Source: Streptomyces cyanogenus (GTDB lineage Bacteria > Actinomycetota > Actinomycetes > Streptomycetales > Streptomycetaceae). From it: a stretch of 64,000 nt of DNA. Under the pieces are notes generated by a model that searched no databases, had not been told where the DNA came from, and saw only the letters and a program-made list of their open reading frames with translations. This document shows positions 17,068 through 26,457 of the stretch, one piece after another (the first letter of the stretch is position 1; each line of letters starts with the position of its first letter). The translations under genes and the position numbers were made by a program. The stretch spans positions 4,394,001-4,458,000 of the forward strand of contig NZ_CP071839.1 in assembly GCF_017526105.1 (NCBI RefSeq), written 5' to 3'.

Positions 17068-18177
17068 ATGACAGCAGCAGGGAAGCACCAGGTGAGCCGC
17101 GCGGAAACCTCACGTCGAGGCAGCCGGCCGGGCCGGGCGGGCATCAGAGACGTTGCCGCCGCCGGGGTCTCCATCACGACCGTGTCCGACGCCCTCAACG
17201 GCAAGGGCCGGCTCCCGGATGCCACCCGGCGCCATGTCCGCGAGGTCGCCGACCGACTGGGGTACCGGCCCTCGGCCGCCGCCCGCACCCTCCGTACCGG
17301 CAAGTCGGGACTGATCGGCCTGACCGTGACGACGTACGGGGATGAACCTTTCACCTTCACGGAGTTCGCGTACTTCGCCGAGATGGCCCGGGCCGCCACC
17401 TCGGCCGCGCTCGCCCGCGGCTACGCCCTCGTCATCCTGCCCGCGACCTCCCGCCATGACGTCTGGTCCAACGTCGCCCTGGACGGCACGGTCGTCATCG
17501 ACCCCTCCGACCAGGACCCGGTGGTCAGCGAACTCGTCCGGCAGGGCCTGCCGGTCGTCTCCGACGGCCGCCCGGCCGGCTCCCTGCCCGTCACCGCCTG
17601 GGTCGACAACGACCACGAGGCCGCCGTCCTCGGCATCCTCGACCACCTCGCCGACGCCGGCGCCCGCCGCATCGGCCTGCTCACGGGCACCACGACGGAC
17701 ACCTACACCCACCTGTCGACCACCGCCTACCTGCGCTGGTGCGAACGCGTCGGGCAGGACCCGGTCTACGAGGCCTACCCGGCGCACGACCCGTGCGCCG
17801 GCGCCGTCGCCGCCGACCGGCTGCTCGCCCGCCCCGACCGGCCCGACGCGGTCTACGGCCTGTTCGACCCCAACGGCACCGACCTGCTCGCCGCAGCCCG
17901 CCGCTACGGCCTGCGCGTCCCCGACGACCTGCTGCTGGTCTGCTGCAGCGAGTCCACCGTGTACGCCAGCACCGAGCCGCCCATCAGCACGCTCTCCCTG
18001 AAGCCGCGCCGCATCGGCACCGCCGTCGTCCAGCTCCTCATCGACGCCATCGAGGGCGTCGAGTCCGACCACACGGTCGAGCAGGTGATACCGACGGAGC
18101 TGATCGTGCGCACCTCCTCCCAGCGGCGGTCTCCGCGCACGACGGTCAGCCCCCCGCGCACACCGGACGACGCCTAG
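17068..18177 (+). CDS. LacI-family transcriptional regulator
   Basis: A 369-residue protein. After ~26 basic residues comes the LacI helix-turn-helix, IRDVAAAGVSITTVSDALNG, with the hinge region RLGYRPSAAARTLRTGKSG, then a periplasmic-binding-protein-like sensor domain (GLIGLTV... to IGTAVVQLLIDAIEG). The ligand is not predictable: no sugar operon is adjacent. The ATG at 17068 follows a TACTAT hexamer by 9 nt, suggesting a leaderless transcript. The large upstream inverted repeat may be its operator. It is likely autoregulatory, which is inference from family habit. Confidence 0.93.
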   Translation: MTAAGKHQVSRAETSRRGSRPGRAGIRDVAAAGVSITTVSDALNGKGRLPDATRRHVREVADRLGYRPSAAARTLRTGKSGLIGLTVTTYGDEPFTFTEFAYFAEMARAATSAALARGYALVILPATSRHDVWSNVALDGTVVIDPSDQDPVVSELVRQGLPVVSDGRPAGSLPVTAWVDNDHEAAVLGILDHLADAGARRIGLLTGTTTDTYTHLSTTAYLRWCERVGQDPVYEAYPAHDPCAGAVAADRLLARPDRPDAVYGLFDPNGTDLLAAARRYGLRVPDDLLLVCCSESTVYASTEPPISTLSLKPRRIGTAVVQLLIDAIEGVESDHTVEQVIPTELIVRTSSQRRSPRTTVSPPRTPDDA

Positions 18178-18483
18178 CGCGGGCTGCCGCGCCTGCCGGC
18201 TCGAAGCCCGGCCGGCGCGGCGAGGACACCGGGAGGCAACCCGTCGACAGAGGCCGGCAGGACGTGACATCGGGCGGTCGGCGCCCCGATCGGCCGACAG
18301 CCGGTCGAACATCTGCCCAAACGGGGCGAAAGCCGCGGTGAACCGGAGTCTTGTTCCGATTCACCACCCCTGGGTCATCACACGGCGCGACGCGCATTCC
18401 TATGATGGGCCCACGACACCGCGGACCGCTGCGACCAGGCAGTCCGAAGCGGTGCAGATGCGGCGCGATGGTGGAGGGGTCTG
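18178..18483. other. 306-bp intergenic region before the metallophosphatase gene
   Basis: No gene seen. A hairpin-forming repeat lies at 18337-18365 (GGTGAA.CGGA paired with TCCG.TTCACC), and a TATGAT -10 hexamer at 18401-18406 probably drives the phosphatase gene. No convincing -35 was seen. Confidence 0.6.
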
Positions 18484-19566
18484 ATGACTCAGGGGGCCGG
18501 TCAGGGACCCGAGGCGGAGCGGACGGCGACGCTGCGCGACTTCCGGGTGCCCGCGTACGTCCATGAGACCGGTCCGTACGTCCGCGGCATCCACCCCGGC
18601 GACGTCGTCCCGCCCTCCGACGAGGCGTACCCCGAGGGCTACACACCCACCCAGCGCGACCTGCCCGTCATCAACCGCGGCGACACCCTGCAGGTCCCCG
18701 TCGAGCCCGCCCCCGCCGCCGCCCCGGCGCCGCAGCCCGCGCCCGGACCCGGGCCCCTCTACGTCGTCGGTGACGTCCACGGCTACCTGGACGAGCTGGT
18801 GGCCGCCCTGCAGGAGCAGGGGCTGATCGACGCCTCGGGCCAGTGGTGCGCCGGCACCGCCCGGCTGTGGTTCCTCGGCGACTTCACCGACCGCGGCCCG
18901 GACGGCATCGGCGTCATCGACCTGGTCATGCGGCTGTCCGCCGAGGCCGCGGCGGCCGGCGGCTACTGCAAGGCCCTGATGGGCAACCACGAGCTGCTGC
19001 TGCTCGGCGCCAAACGGTTCGGCGACACCCCCGTGAACTCCGGTGCGGGCACCGCCACCTTCCAGGCGGCCTGGCTGCTCAACGGCGGCCAGAAGACCGA
19101 CATGGACCGCCTCCAGGACCACCACCTGCAGTGGATGGCCCGCCTCGACGCCGTGGAGGAGGTCGACGGCTATCTACTGCTCCACTCCGACACCACCGCC
19201 TACCTCGACTACGGCGACTCCATCGAGGCGGTCAACGACACCGTCCGCGAGACGCTGACCCGCAACGACGCCGACGAGGTCTGGGACCTGTTCCGCAAGT
19301 TCACCAAGCGCTTCTCCTTCCGGGACGAGGGCGGCGCCGATGCCGTGCGCTCCCTCCTCGATACGTACGGCGGCACCCGGGTCGTTCACGGGCACAGCCC
19401 CATTCCCTACCTCCTCGGCGAGGTCGGCTCCGAGGACGGCGAGGAGAGCACCGGCCCGGTCGTCGAGGGACCGCACATCTACGCCGACGGGCTGGCCATC
19501 GCCATGGACGGCGGCGTCACCATGGCCGGAAAGCTGCTGGTCCAGCAACTTCCCCTGGATATCTGA
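18484..19566 (+). CDS. metallophosphoesterase (PPP-type phosphatase)
   Basis: A 360-residue protein with a strong GGAGGGG ribosome binding site. A ~90-residue polar, Pro-rich N-terminal extension precedes the catalytic domain. The PPP metal-binding motifs appear in order: GDVHG near 99-103, GDFTDRG near 137-143, GNHE near 170, a later His (LLHSD) and VHGHSP. These bind two metals and act on phosphoester substrates, either phosphoproteins or diadenosine polyphosphates. No kinase is adjacent, so the target is unknown. A promoter -10 (TATGAT) lies 78 bp upstream. Confidence 0.9.
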   Translation: MTQGAGQGPEAERTATLRDFRVPAYVHETGPYVRGIHPGDVVPPSDEAYPEGYTPTQRDLPVINRGDTLQVPVEPAPAAAPAPQPAPGPGPLYVVGDVHGYLDELVAALQEQGLIDASGQWCAGTARLWFLGDFTDRGPDGIGVIDLVMRLSAEAAAAGGYCKALMGNHELLLLGAKRFGDTPVNSGAGTATFQAAWLLNGGQKTDMDRLQDHHLQWMARLDAVEEVDGYLLLHSDTTAYLDYGDSIEAVNDTVRETLTRNDADEVWDLFRKFTKRFSFRDEGGADAVRSLLDTYGGTRVVHGHSPIPYLLGEVGSEDGEESTGPVVEGPHIYADGLAIAMDGGVTMAGKLLVQQLPLDI

Positions 19567-19753
19567 CCGTTCGACGGGCGGGCGTTCCCTGCCCGCGTAC
19601 GCGCAGGCAAGGACGCAATTTCCGGCAATCCCCTGTCAACGCGCGCCGTCACGGCTCTACCATCGGCTTATCCGTAGCAGGCTCCCCTCCGTTTCTGCCC
19701 GACGGCTCGCCGGCGTGCGAGCCCCAAGCCCTACGGAGCATCGGGGGATGCAC

Positions 19754-20608
19754 ATGAACAGCGTTCCGCAGCACCTGCAGAGCGAGGACCGCCAGGAATT
19801 CGAGCGGCTCCTCGATGAGGCGCTGCGCTCCGCACCGCACCGACCGGAACTGACCGCCGTCGGCCAGCGCCTCAACCTCGAACAACTGCGCACCATGGCC
19901 CTCAGCGCCTCCGCCCTGATCACGGCAGCCGCGGCGGCCGAGTACCAGCACTACGTCAATCTCCGCGACGAACTGCGCCACCCCGCGCTGTCCGTCCCGC
20001 CCACCGCCGACAACTCCGATGTGGCGGACGACGGTTCGGGCACGGGTCTGGCCACCACCCTCGGCGAAGCCGCAGAGAGCACCGGCGCGGGCGCCATCGC
20101 GGTCATCGCCGTCCTGGCTCCGGTCCTCTCCGGAACCGCCGCGGTGATCTTCCTGCTCGTCGGCTACATCCTGAAGATGCTGGACCCCGGGCACACCCTC
20201 GCCCGGACCCTGCTCACCACCGGCTGGGTGTTCGGCGCCATCACCGCGGCGGCGATCCTCGTCGCCGCCGTGGGACTGCTGCTCACCGCCCTGCGCAACA
20301 GCAACCCGGCGGACGACCAGGCCCGGGACGCGGCCCACGAGGAGCTGGCCAGGGCCCGGGAGGCGTGGCGGGACGCCCTGCTGGAGCGCGGCATCCTGCC
20401 CTTTCTCCAGGAGGCACTCGCCGAGCCCGGCACGACCACCGTGCGCCACCCGGCTCCGCCGGCACCGACCGGCCGCATACCGCGCCTGGGCTACGACCGC
20501 CCCGGCTTCAGCAGCCCCGACGACGGCACCGGCTCCGGCCGCCCCAGCTTCACCAGCCCGGACTACACGAGCCCGGACTTCGGCGGCCCCGAGCACCAGC
20601 CCGAGTGA
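19754..20608 (+). CDS. predicted membrane protein with repeat-rich tail
   Basis: A 284-residue protein not assigned to a named family. Start chosen at 19754 (MNSVPQHLQSEDRQ), 6 nt after GGGGGA; an ATG two codons earlier is possible. The first ~75 residues are helical and charged. Two hydrophobic segments follow (GAIAVIAVLAPVLSGTAAVI near 110 and TTGWVFGAITAAAILVAAVG near 150). A cytoplasmic-looking helix then leads to a disordered C-terminus with a short repeating pattern (RPGFSSPDD, RPSFTSPD, YTSPDFGGP). The function is unknown. It may simply follow the phosphatase gene transcriptionally, with a 187-bp gap. Confidence 0.75.
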   Translation: MNSVPQHLQSEDRQEFERLLDEALRSAPHRPELTAVGQRLNLEQLRTMALSASALITAAAAAEYQHYVNLRDELRHPALSVPPTADNSDVADDGSGTGLATTLGEAAESTGAGAIAVIAVLAPVLSGTAAVIFLLVGYILKMLDPGHTLARTLLTTGWVFGAITAAAILVAAVGLLLTALRNSNPADDQARDAAHEELARAREAWRDALLERGILPFLQEALAEPGTTTVRHPAPPAPTGRIPRLGYDRPGFSSPDDGTGSGRPSFTSPDYTSPDFGGPEHQPE

Positions 20609-20780
20609 CCCGGCTTGTCGCTGCTCCACACGCGGGAACACGGTCAGGAACACGGTGCGCCATCGAGGCCAAGCGCACCACCGGGCAATCGTCCTGGTCC
20701 CTGACCCGTGCCGACGCGGAGTCCGCGCCTCGCGCCCCGCCTGACGGCGGCGCGGAGACGCGGCCTCCTGGCACCCGGTC

Positions 20781-22565
20781 TCAGTCCGCGATCGGCAGGT
20801 ACACCCGGTTCCCCGCCTCGGCGAACTCCTTCGACTTCTGGGCCATGCCCTCCTCGATCTCGGTACGACTGCCACCGTGCTCACGCCGGATGTCCTGCGA
20901 GATCTTCATGCTGCAGAACTTCGGGCCGCACATGGAGCAGAAGTGAGCCGTCTTGGCGGGCTCGGCCGGCAGCGTCTCGTCGTGGAACTCCCGTGCCGTG
21001 TCAGGGTCCAGGGCGAGGTTGAACTGGTCCTCCCACCGGAACTCGAAGCGGGCGTCGGACAGTGCGTCGTCCCACTCCTGCGCACCGGGGTGGCCCTTGG
21101 CGAGGTCCGCCGCGTGTGCGGCGATCTTGTAGGTGATGACGCCGGTCTTGACGTCGTCCCGGTTGGGCAGGCCCAGGTGCTCCTTGGGCGTGACGTAGCA
21201 GAGCATCGCCGTGCCCCACCAGGCGATCATCGCGGCACCGATGCCGGAGGTGATGTGGTCGTACGCCGGCGCGACGTCCGTGGTCAGCGGGCCGAGCGTA
21301 TAGAACGGAGCTTCATCACAGATCTCCTGCTGAAGGTCGATGTTCTCCTTGATCTTGTGCATCGGGACGTGTCCCGGGCCCTCGATCATGGTCTGTACGT
21401 TGAAACGCTTGGCGATCCGGTTGAGTTCCCCGAGCGTCCGCAACTCCGCGAACTGTGCCTCGTCGTTGGCGTCCGCGATCGACCCCGGCCGCAGGCCGTC
21501 GCCCAGCGAGTACGTGACGTCGTAGGCGGCGAGGATCTCGCACAGCTCCTCGAAGTTCTCGTACAGGAACGATTCCTTGTGGTGCGCCAGGCACCACGCG
21601 GCCATGATCGAGCCGCCGCGGGAGACGATGCCGGTCTTGCGGTTGGCGGTGAGCGGGACGTACGCCAGCCGGACGCCCGCGTGGACGGTCATGTAGTCCA
21701 CGCCCTGCTCGGCCTGCTCGATGACGGTGTCCTTGTAGATCTCCCAGGTCAGTTCCTCGGCCTTGCCGTCGACCTTCTCCAGGGCCTGGTAGAGCGGCAC
21801 CGTGCCGATGGGGACGGGGGAGTTGCGCAGGACCCACTCGCGGGTGGTGTGGATGTTGCGGCCGGTGGACAGGTCCATGACCGTGTCGGCGCCCCAGCGG
21901 GTCGCCCAGGTCATCTTCTCGACCTCCTCCTCGATGGAGGACGTCACCGCGGAGTTGCCGATGTTGGCGTTCACCTTCACCAGGAACCGCTTGCCGATGA
22001 TCATCGGCTCGATCTCCGGGTGGTTGACGTTGGCCGGCAGCACGGCCCGGCCCGCCGCGATCTCCTCGCGGACCACCTCGGGGGAGACGTTCTCCCGGAT
22101 GGCCACGTACTCCATCTCGGGCGTGATCTCGCCGCGGCGCGCGTACGCGAGCTGCGTCACCGCCTGGCCGTCGCGACCGCGGCGCGGCTGGCGCGGGCGT
22201 CCCGGGAACACCGCGTCCAGGTTGCGCAGCCCGCCACGCGGCGAGGTGTGCTTGATCCCGTCGTCCTCGGGACGGACCGGACGGCCCGCGTACTCCTCGG
22301 TGTCCCCGCGGGCGATGATCCAGTTCTCCCGCAGCGGCGGCAGGCCCCGGCGGACGTCCGTGTCGACGAGCGGATCGGTGTACGGGCCTGATGTGTCGTA
22401 CAACGTGACCGACTGCCCGTTGGTGAGGTGCACCTGACGAACCGGCACGCGCAGGTCGGAGCGCGAGCCCTCGACATACGCCTTGTGCCAGCCGATGGAC
22501 TTCCCGGCCTCCTGCGACGTCTCGCTCTGAACGGAGGCAGGCGTGCGTGCGTCCTTGTTGGTCAT
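20781..22565 (-). CDS. thiC: phosphomethylpyrimidine synthase ThiC
   Basis: A 594-residue radical-SAM enzyme that converts aminoimidazole ribotide into HMP phosphate for thiamine biosynthesis. The full ThiC domain is present, with MIIGKRFLVKVNANIGNSAV-type and TVHAGVR motifs, MIEGPGHVP and the C-terminal CSMCGPKFC cluster motif (CX2CX4C) that binds the [4Fe-4S] cluster. The ATG at 22565 follows a TPP riboswitch, so expression should fall when thiamine pyrophosphate is plentiful. No other thi gene lies next to it. Confidence 0.98.
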   Translation of the reverse strand: MTNKDARTPASVQSETSQEAGKSIGWHKAYVEGSRSDLRVPVRQVHLTNGQSVTLYDTSGPYTDPLVDTDVRRGLPPLRENWIIARGDTEEYAGRPVRPEDDGIKHTSPRGGLRNLDAVFPGRPRQPRRGRDGQAVTQLAYARRGEITPEMEYVAIRENVSPEVVREEIAAGRAVLPANVNHPEIEPMIIGKRFLVKVNANIGNSAVTSSIEEEVEKMTWATRWGADTVMDLSTGRNIHTTREWVLRNSPVPIGTVPLYQALEKVDGKAEELTWEIYKDTVIEQAEQGVDYMTVHAGVRLAYVPLTANRKTGIVSRGGSIMAAWCLAHHKESFLYENFEELCEILAAYDVTYSLGDGLRPGSIADANDEAQFAELRTLGELNRIAKRFNVQTMIEGPGHVPMHKIKENIDLQQEICDEAPFYTLGPLTTDVAPAYDHITSGIGAAMIAWWGTAMLCYVTPKEHLGLPNRDDVKTGVITYKIAAHAADLAKGHPGAQEWDDALSDARFEFRWEDQFNLALDPDTAREFHDETLPAEPAKTAHFCSMCGPKFCSMKISQDIRREHGGSRTEIEEGMAQKSKEFAEAGNRVYLPIAD

Positions 22566-22573
22566 GAGACCTA

Positions 22574-22726
22574 CTCCCTACGCCGGCATTACCCGGTAAC
22601 AGGTTCGGCGGTCGACGCAGCGGTGTCCGTCTGTCGACGCTTCCTGTGGAACATCGGTTGTTCCACGTGAAACATCGCGTGTACGGAGGTCAGCGCCCTC
22701 TCAGCCCGGTGCTCCGAGCTCCCGCG
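22574..22726 (-). promoter_or_regulatory. TPP riboswitch (THI element) of thiC
   Basis: On the minus strand the diagnostic parts appear in order: GGGAGCTCGGAGC, GGCTGAGAGG (CTGAGA at 22699-22704), GAACCTG at 22600-22606, the Actinobacteria-typical TTACCGGGTAATGCCGGCG and GTAGGGAG ending near 22574. It lies immediately upstream of the thiC start. The P3 region between CTGAGA and GAACCTG is long, about 90 nt, and contains a parS-like sequence and an 8-bp hairpin. Confidence 0.93.
22660..22673. other. parS-like site (one mismatch) inside the thiC riboswitch
   Basis: GTTCCACGTGAAAC differs from parS at one position. The adjacent GTGGAACA and TGTTCCAC (22646-22666) form an 8-bp stem that overlaps it, within the P3 extension of the TPP aptamer. 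Confidence 0.75.
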
Positions 22727-22806
22727 TGTGCAAAGGTGCCTCCACGCTAGCGTCATGTGTGGCGCGGTGAACAGTGGGCCCCCACCGTTCTTGCGATGAT
22801 CGGGCG

Positions 22807-24291
22807 GTGACCAGGATGGAGCAGTACCCCTATCAGCCGCCCGAGCCGCACCGCCGAGACGGCACGGACGAGGGCGTCGCACACGGCAGCGGAGTCCGTG
22901 AAGGCAGCCGTGTTGCCGCTCCTGCGCACGGCCACCCGAACGGCACCAGTCACTCGAACGGCCAGGGTCACGCGCACGGCAACGGCCACGCGCACGGCCA
23001 CAGTCACAGCCACGGACCCGCCGCCCCCGTGTCCAAGCACCTGCGCAAGGTCATCGCGGCGATCCTGGTGCCCTTCACGGCGGCGGTCCTGGTCGGTCTC
23101 GTGGTGCTCTGGCCGGGGACGGCCCCCTCCCACAAGCGCACGGGTGTCGGTTTCGACCGGCAGGCCCAGCAGGCCACGGTCACCCGGGTCGTCGAGGTCG
23201 GCTGCAAGTCGGTGAACGCCTCCGGTGGCGCCCCGACCGGCGACCCCTCCACCGCCGAGGGCACGTCGGCGCAGCAACAGGCCGACGGCACCTGCAAGAA
23301 GGCGACCGTCCGCGTCGACACCGGCAAGGACAAGGGCCGTACGTTCACCGAGATCGTGCAGCCGGACCAGACACGGCAGCTGCACCAGGGCGAGAAGGTC
23401 GTGGTCGCCTACGAGCCCTCGGCCCCCAGGGAGCTGCAGTATTCGGTGACCGATGTGGACCGCAAGTTCCCCATGGCTCTGCTCGCGGGCATCTTCGCGG
23501 TGGCCGTCGTCGTGGTGGGCCGGCTGCGGGGTGTCATGGCGCTGGTCGCCCTGGCCGTGAGCTTCCTGGTGCTGACGCTGTTCATCCTGCCGGCGATCCT
23601 GGAGGGGGCGAACCCGCTGGTGGTGGCCGTGGTGGGGTCGAGCGCCATCATGCTGATCGCCCTGTACATGTGCCACGGCCTGTCGGCGCGTACGTCGGTG
23701 GCCGTGCTCGGCACGCTGATCTCGCTGTCGCTGATCGGTGTGCTGGGCTCGCTCTTCATCGGCTGGGCGGCGCTGACCGGCAACACCGACGACAACACCG
23801 GCCTGATCCACGGCCTGTATCCGTCGATCGACATGAGCGGTCTGCTGCTGGCCGGCGTCATCATCGGTTCGCTCGGCGTCCTGGACGACGTGACCGTGAC
23901 TCAGACCTCGGCCGTCTGGGAGCTGCACGAGGCGAATCCGTCGATGGGCTGGCGCGGCCTGTACCGGGCGGGCATACGCATCGGCCGCGACCACATCGCC
24001 TCCGTGGTCAACACCCTCGTCCTCGCCTACGCCGGTGCGGCACTGCCGTTGCTGCTGCTGTTCTCGATCGCTCAGAGCAGCGTCGGGACCGTGGCCAACA
24101 GCGAGCTGGTGGCCGAGGAGATCGTGCGCACGCTGGTGGGCTCGATCGGTCTGGTCGCCTCCGTCCCGGTCACCACCGCCCTGGCCGCCCTCGTCGTGTC
24201 GGCGGACCGGTCCGGCCCGGACGCCGCGGGACCCGCAGGGGCCCAGCCCGCGCCGGCACGGGGCGGCCGGGGCCGACGCCGGAAGCGGTGA
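22807..24291 (+). CDS. YibE/F-like integral membrane protein with His-rich N-terminus
   Basis: A 494-residue protein. After ~30 polar residues comes a His/Gly/Asn-rich stretch (HAHGNGHAHGHSHSHG near residues 55-70), then a transmembrane helix, a ~120-residue extracytoplasmic domain and about eight hydrophobic helices characteristic of YibE/F proteins, ending in a basic tail. Function of the family is not established; the His-rich stretch suggests metal binding. The GTG at 22807 follows a GATGAT hexamer at leaderless-like spacing; an ATG at 22816 is possible. It diverges from thiC and converges with ssgA. Confidence 0.85.
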   Translation: MTRMEQYPYQPPEPHRRDGTDEGVAHGSGVREGSRVAAPAHGHPNGTSHSNGQGHAHGNGHAHGHSHSHGPAAPVSKHLRKVIAAILVPFTAAVLVGLVVLWPGTAPSHKRTGVGFDRQAQQATVTRVVEVGCKSVNASGGAPTGDPSTAEGTSAQQQADGTCKKATVRVDTGKDKGRTFTEIVQPDQTRQLHQGEKVVVAYEPSAPRELQYSVTDVDRKFPMALLAGIFAVAVVVVGRLRGVMALVALAVSFLVLTLFILPAILEGANPLVVAVVGSSAIMLIALYMCHGLSARTSVAVLGTLISLSLIGVLGSLFIGWAALTGNTDDNTGLIHGLYPSIDMSGLLLAGVIIGSLGVLDDVTVTQTSAVWELHEANPSMGWRGLYRAGIRIGRDHIASVVNTLVLAYAGAALPLLLLFSIAQSSVGTVANSELVAEEIVRTLVGSIGLVASVPVTTALAALVVSADRSGPDAAGPAGAQPAPARGGRGRRRKR

Positions 24292-24390
24292 GGACGGAGG
24301 GCCTGGGGCGGCGCGGGCAACCGCGGGCGGTACCCCTCGGTTCCGTCGGGGAGTCCCCTGCAGAAGCGTTCCTGCACAGTTCCGTGCGGC

Positions 24391-24410
24391 ACGGCGGGAG
24401 CGCCCGCCGT
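24391..24410. terminator. bidirectional terminator-like hairpin
   Basis: ACGGCGGG paired with CCCGCCGT around an AGCG loop, an 8-bp perfect stem between the convergent YibE/F and ssgA genes. No T-tract, as is common in Streptomyces. Confidence 0.6.
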
Positions 24411-24427
24411 CCCGTGCCGATGACGCT

Positions 24428-24865
24428 TCAGCCGGCGCTCTGCTCCTCGGCCAGAATGCGGTCCAGCGCCTCGTCGAGATGCGCGTCGAAGTCGGCCAGC
24501 GCACCCTCCTGACCGAGAGGGACGAGCTTGTCCGTGCGGTCGAGGAAGGCCACGAGCGGTGGCGCCGAGGAGCGGAACAGGGCCTGGTCGCCGCCGACCT
24601 GAAGCCGGATCAGCACCTCGCCCAGCACCTCGGCATCGGTGGGGGCGATGTGCACGTCCCCCTCCCCGCACGGGCGGCCGACCCCGTCGATCAGCAGCTC
24701 CCGGCCGAAGGCCCAGGTCACCGGGGCATCACCGGGCAGGTGAAAGGTCAGCCGCACGGCATAGGGATCACTGGTCTCGTAGCGCAACTCCACTGGGATG
24801 CGGAAGGAGAGCTCCTCCGACACGAGAAAGCTCATCATGACTTCTGCCTGTACGGACTCGCGCAT
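24428..24865 (-). CDS. ssgA: cell division/sporulation activator SsgA
   Basis: A 145-residue SsgA-like protein (136 if the ATG at 24838 is used). The sequence MSFLVSEELSFRIPVELRYE and the later TWAFGRELLIDGVGRP, IRLQV and AFLDRTDKLVPLGQEG segments are characteristic of SsgA itself rather than its paralogues. In Streptomyces, SsgA localises to septum and growth sites, stimulates FtsZ-ring positioning through its family partners and is needed for sporulation. The IclR-type regulator encoded 99 bp upstream on the same strand is its known activator. Confidence 0.95.
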   Translation of the reverse strand: MRESVQAEVMMSFLVSEELSFRIPVELRYETSDPYAVRLTFHLPGDAPVTWAFGRELLIDGVGRPCGEGDVHIAPTDAEVLGEVLIRLQVGGDQALFRSSAPPLVAFLDRTDKLVPLGQEGALADFDAHLDEALDRILAEEQSAG

Positions 24866-24964
24866 CGCCTACCCCGTCATATGACATCGACTGGCCGGGA
24901 TTGATCCCTCTGACCGTGGTCAAATCTTGCTGAACGTGCACAAGAGATCACAAGGAGTGAGTTT

Positions 24965-25918
24965 TCAGATACTGATAGAGAGGGCGAGCGCTCCCAGATG
25001 CCGCCCGATCTCCGCCTGGAGCCGATGGGCCGCGGGCAACAGCCGGTCGGCCTGGTGTGCGGGGAGCGAGATGGCCAGGGTGGCCGCGGTGGCCCCGGCC
25101 GTGAACGGGACCGCCGCACAGACCGTCCCGACCGCGTACTCCTGACGCTCGACCACCGGTTCCATGCGCCGCGTCCGGGCCAGCCGCCGTAGCAGCGCGT
25201 CGTTGTCCCGCACGGTGTACGGCGTGACCGGCTGCACGGGATACCGGGCGAGATGGTCGCGCCGCGCGTCCTCGTCCAACTGGGAGAGCAGGCACTGGCC
25301 GATGGCGTGTGCGTGGCCGGTCTCGCGGAAGTCCGCCCACTCTTCCACCGCGGGCGCCTGACGGGAGGCGGAGACGCACATGACCTCGATCTCGCCGTCC
25401 CGGTACATCGCGTAGTACATCGGTACACCGATGGAATCGCGCCAGTGCGCGAGCGTGTCCGCCACCGTGCTGCGACGTTTCTGCTGCGCTCCGCTGCAGC
25501 CCAGCCGCTCCGCCGCGTCACCGAGGAAGAACAGCCCCTTCTCCCGGCGCAGATAACCCTCGTGCACCAGGGTGCGCAGCAGGTGGTACGTCGTGGGCAG
25601 CGCGAGGCCGGTCTCGCGGGCGAGTTGTTTGGCGGGGGCGCCGTAGGCGTGAGCGGCGACCGTCTCCAGCAGGCGCATGGCGCGCTGGACGGATCCGATG
25701 AGCGTGCCGGGTGGCTCGGAGGTCGCCGGCGGCCCCGGGCGGGTGACGCGGGGCGGTGGTCCGGATCGGTCCGCGGGCTGCGGGGCACCGGAGACGTCCG
25801 CGGCGTGAGGCTGGCCGGGAACGGCCACGGGGACGGCCCGCTGGACCGGGGACGCGCAGGAGCGCGGTGGGGCGGGGGGTGCGTGGGGTTCTGCCGGTGC
25901 GGTGTCAACCGTGGCCAA
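24965..25918 (-). CDS. ssgR: IclR-family activator of ssgA, SsgR
   Basis: A 317-residue protein. A Pro/Ala-rich ~70-residue N-terminus is followed by an IclR winged helix (IGSVQRAMRLLETVAAHAYG, then PAKQLARETGLALPTTYHLL) and the IclR effector-binding domain ending in LAISLPAHQADRLLPA. Direct linkage to ssgA identifies it as SsgR, which activates ssgA transcription during development in S. coelicolor. The open frame begins with TTG at 25918 behind GGGAG; the Pro-rich part may not all be translated, as shorter starts are possible. The ligand is unknown. Confidence 0.93.
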   Translation of the reverse strand: MATVDTAPAEPHAPPAPPRSCASPVQRAVPVAVPGQPHAADVSGAPQPADRSGPPPRVTRPGPPATSEPPGTLIGSVQRAMRLLETVAAHAYGAPAKQLARETGLALPTTYHLLRTLVHEGYLRREKGLFFLGDAAERLGCSGAQQKRRSTVADTLAHWRDSIGVPMYYAMYRDGEIEVMCVSASRQAPAVEEWADFRETGHAHAIGQCLLSQLDEDARRDHLARYPVQPVTPYTVRDNDALLRRLARTRRMEPVVERQEYAVGTVCAAVPFTAGATAATLAISLPAHQADRLLPAAHRLQAEIGRHLGALALSISI

Positions 25919-26113
25919 GGGTCACTCCCGAAGCGCGAGGGGGGCAGCCCGTGCGGACAAGCACGGAGGGGGTCTGCGCCACCCACGGGGCCGGACCCCG
26001 TGGGGAGTTCCGGACTCTAACCGTCCGCCACCGCGCACAGACGGCTCCCGGGGAAACTTCCCTCCCCCGAGGGAACCGGTCATCCCGTCATGGGTGACCT
26101 GCCACCGGGCGCC

Positions 26114-26326
26114 TCACCAGTCGCTGCGGGACGCCGAGCTCCCCATGAACCTGCGCACGACGTAGATGAGTCCGCCCACCAGGGCGACGAAGACCAGCGC
26201 CTTGAACAGCAGGCCGATGACGAAGTGGACCACGCTCGCTATCAGGCCGCCGAACACGACCAGGGCGATGATCGGCACCGCGACCCACTTCACCCACCAC
26301 GGCAGCCCCGCGAAGATCTCTCGCAT
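26114..26326 (-). CDS. small membrane protein, DUF5326-like
   Basis: A 70-residue protein starting MREIFAGLPWWVKWVAVP with two hydrophobic segments (residues ~12-32 and ~38-57) and a short basic tail. It resembles the actinobacterial DUF5326 family, a conserved protein of unknown function. It is monocistronic, downstream of the cupin gene on the same strand. Confidence 0.8.
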   Translation of the reverse strand: MREIFAGLPWWVKWVAVPIIALVVFGGLIASVVHFVIGLLFKALVFVALVGGLIYVVRRFMGSSASRSDW

Positions 26327-26457
26327 CGCCTCGTCCTTTGCGTCTCGTACGTGTCGATGTTCCGCATTCGATGCTAGGGCCGCGGAGGGCCGTCGCGGGG
26401 GCCTCGCATCCCTTGCCGTCCCCTGACCTGTCCCCTAGGGAACCCTGAGCCGCGGTC

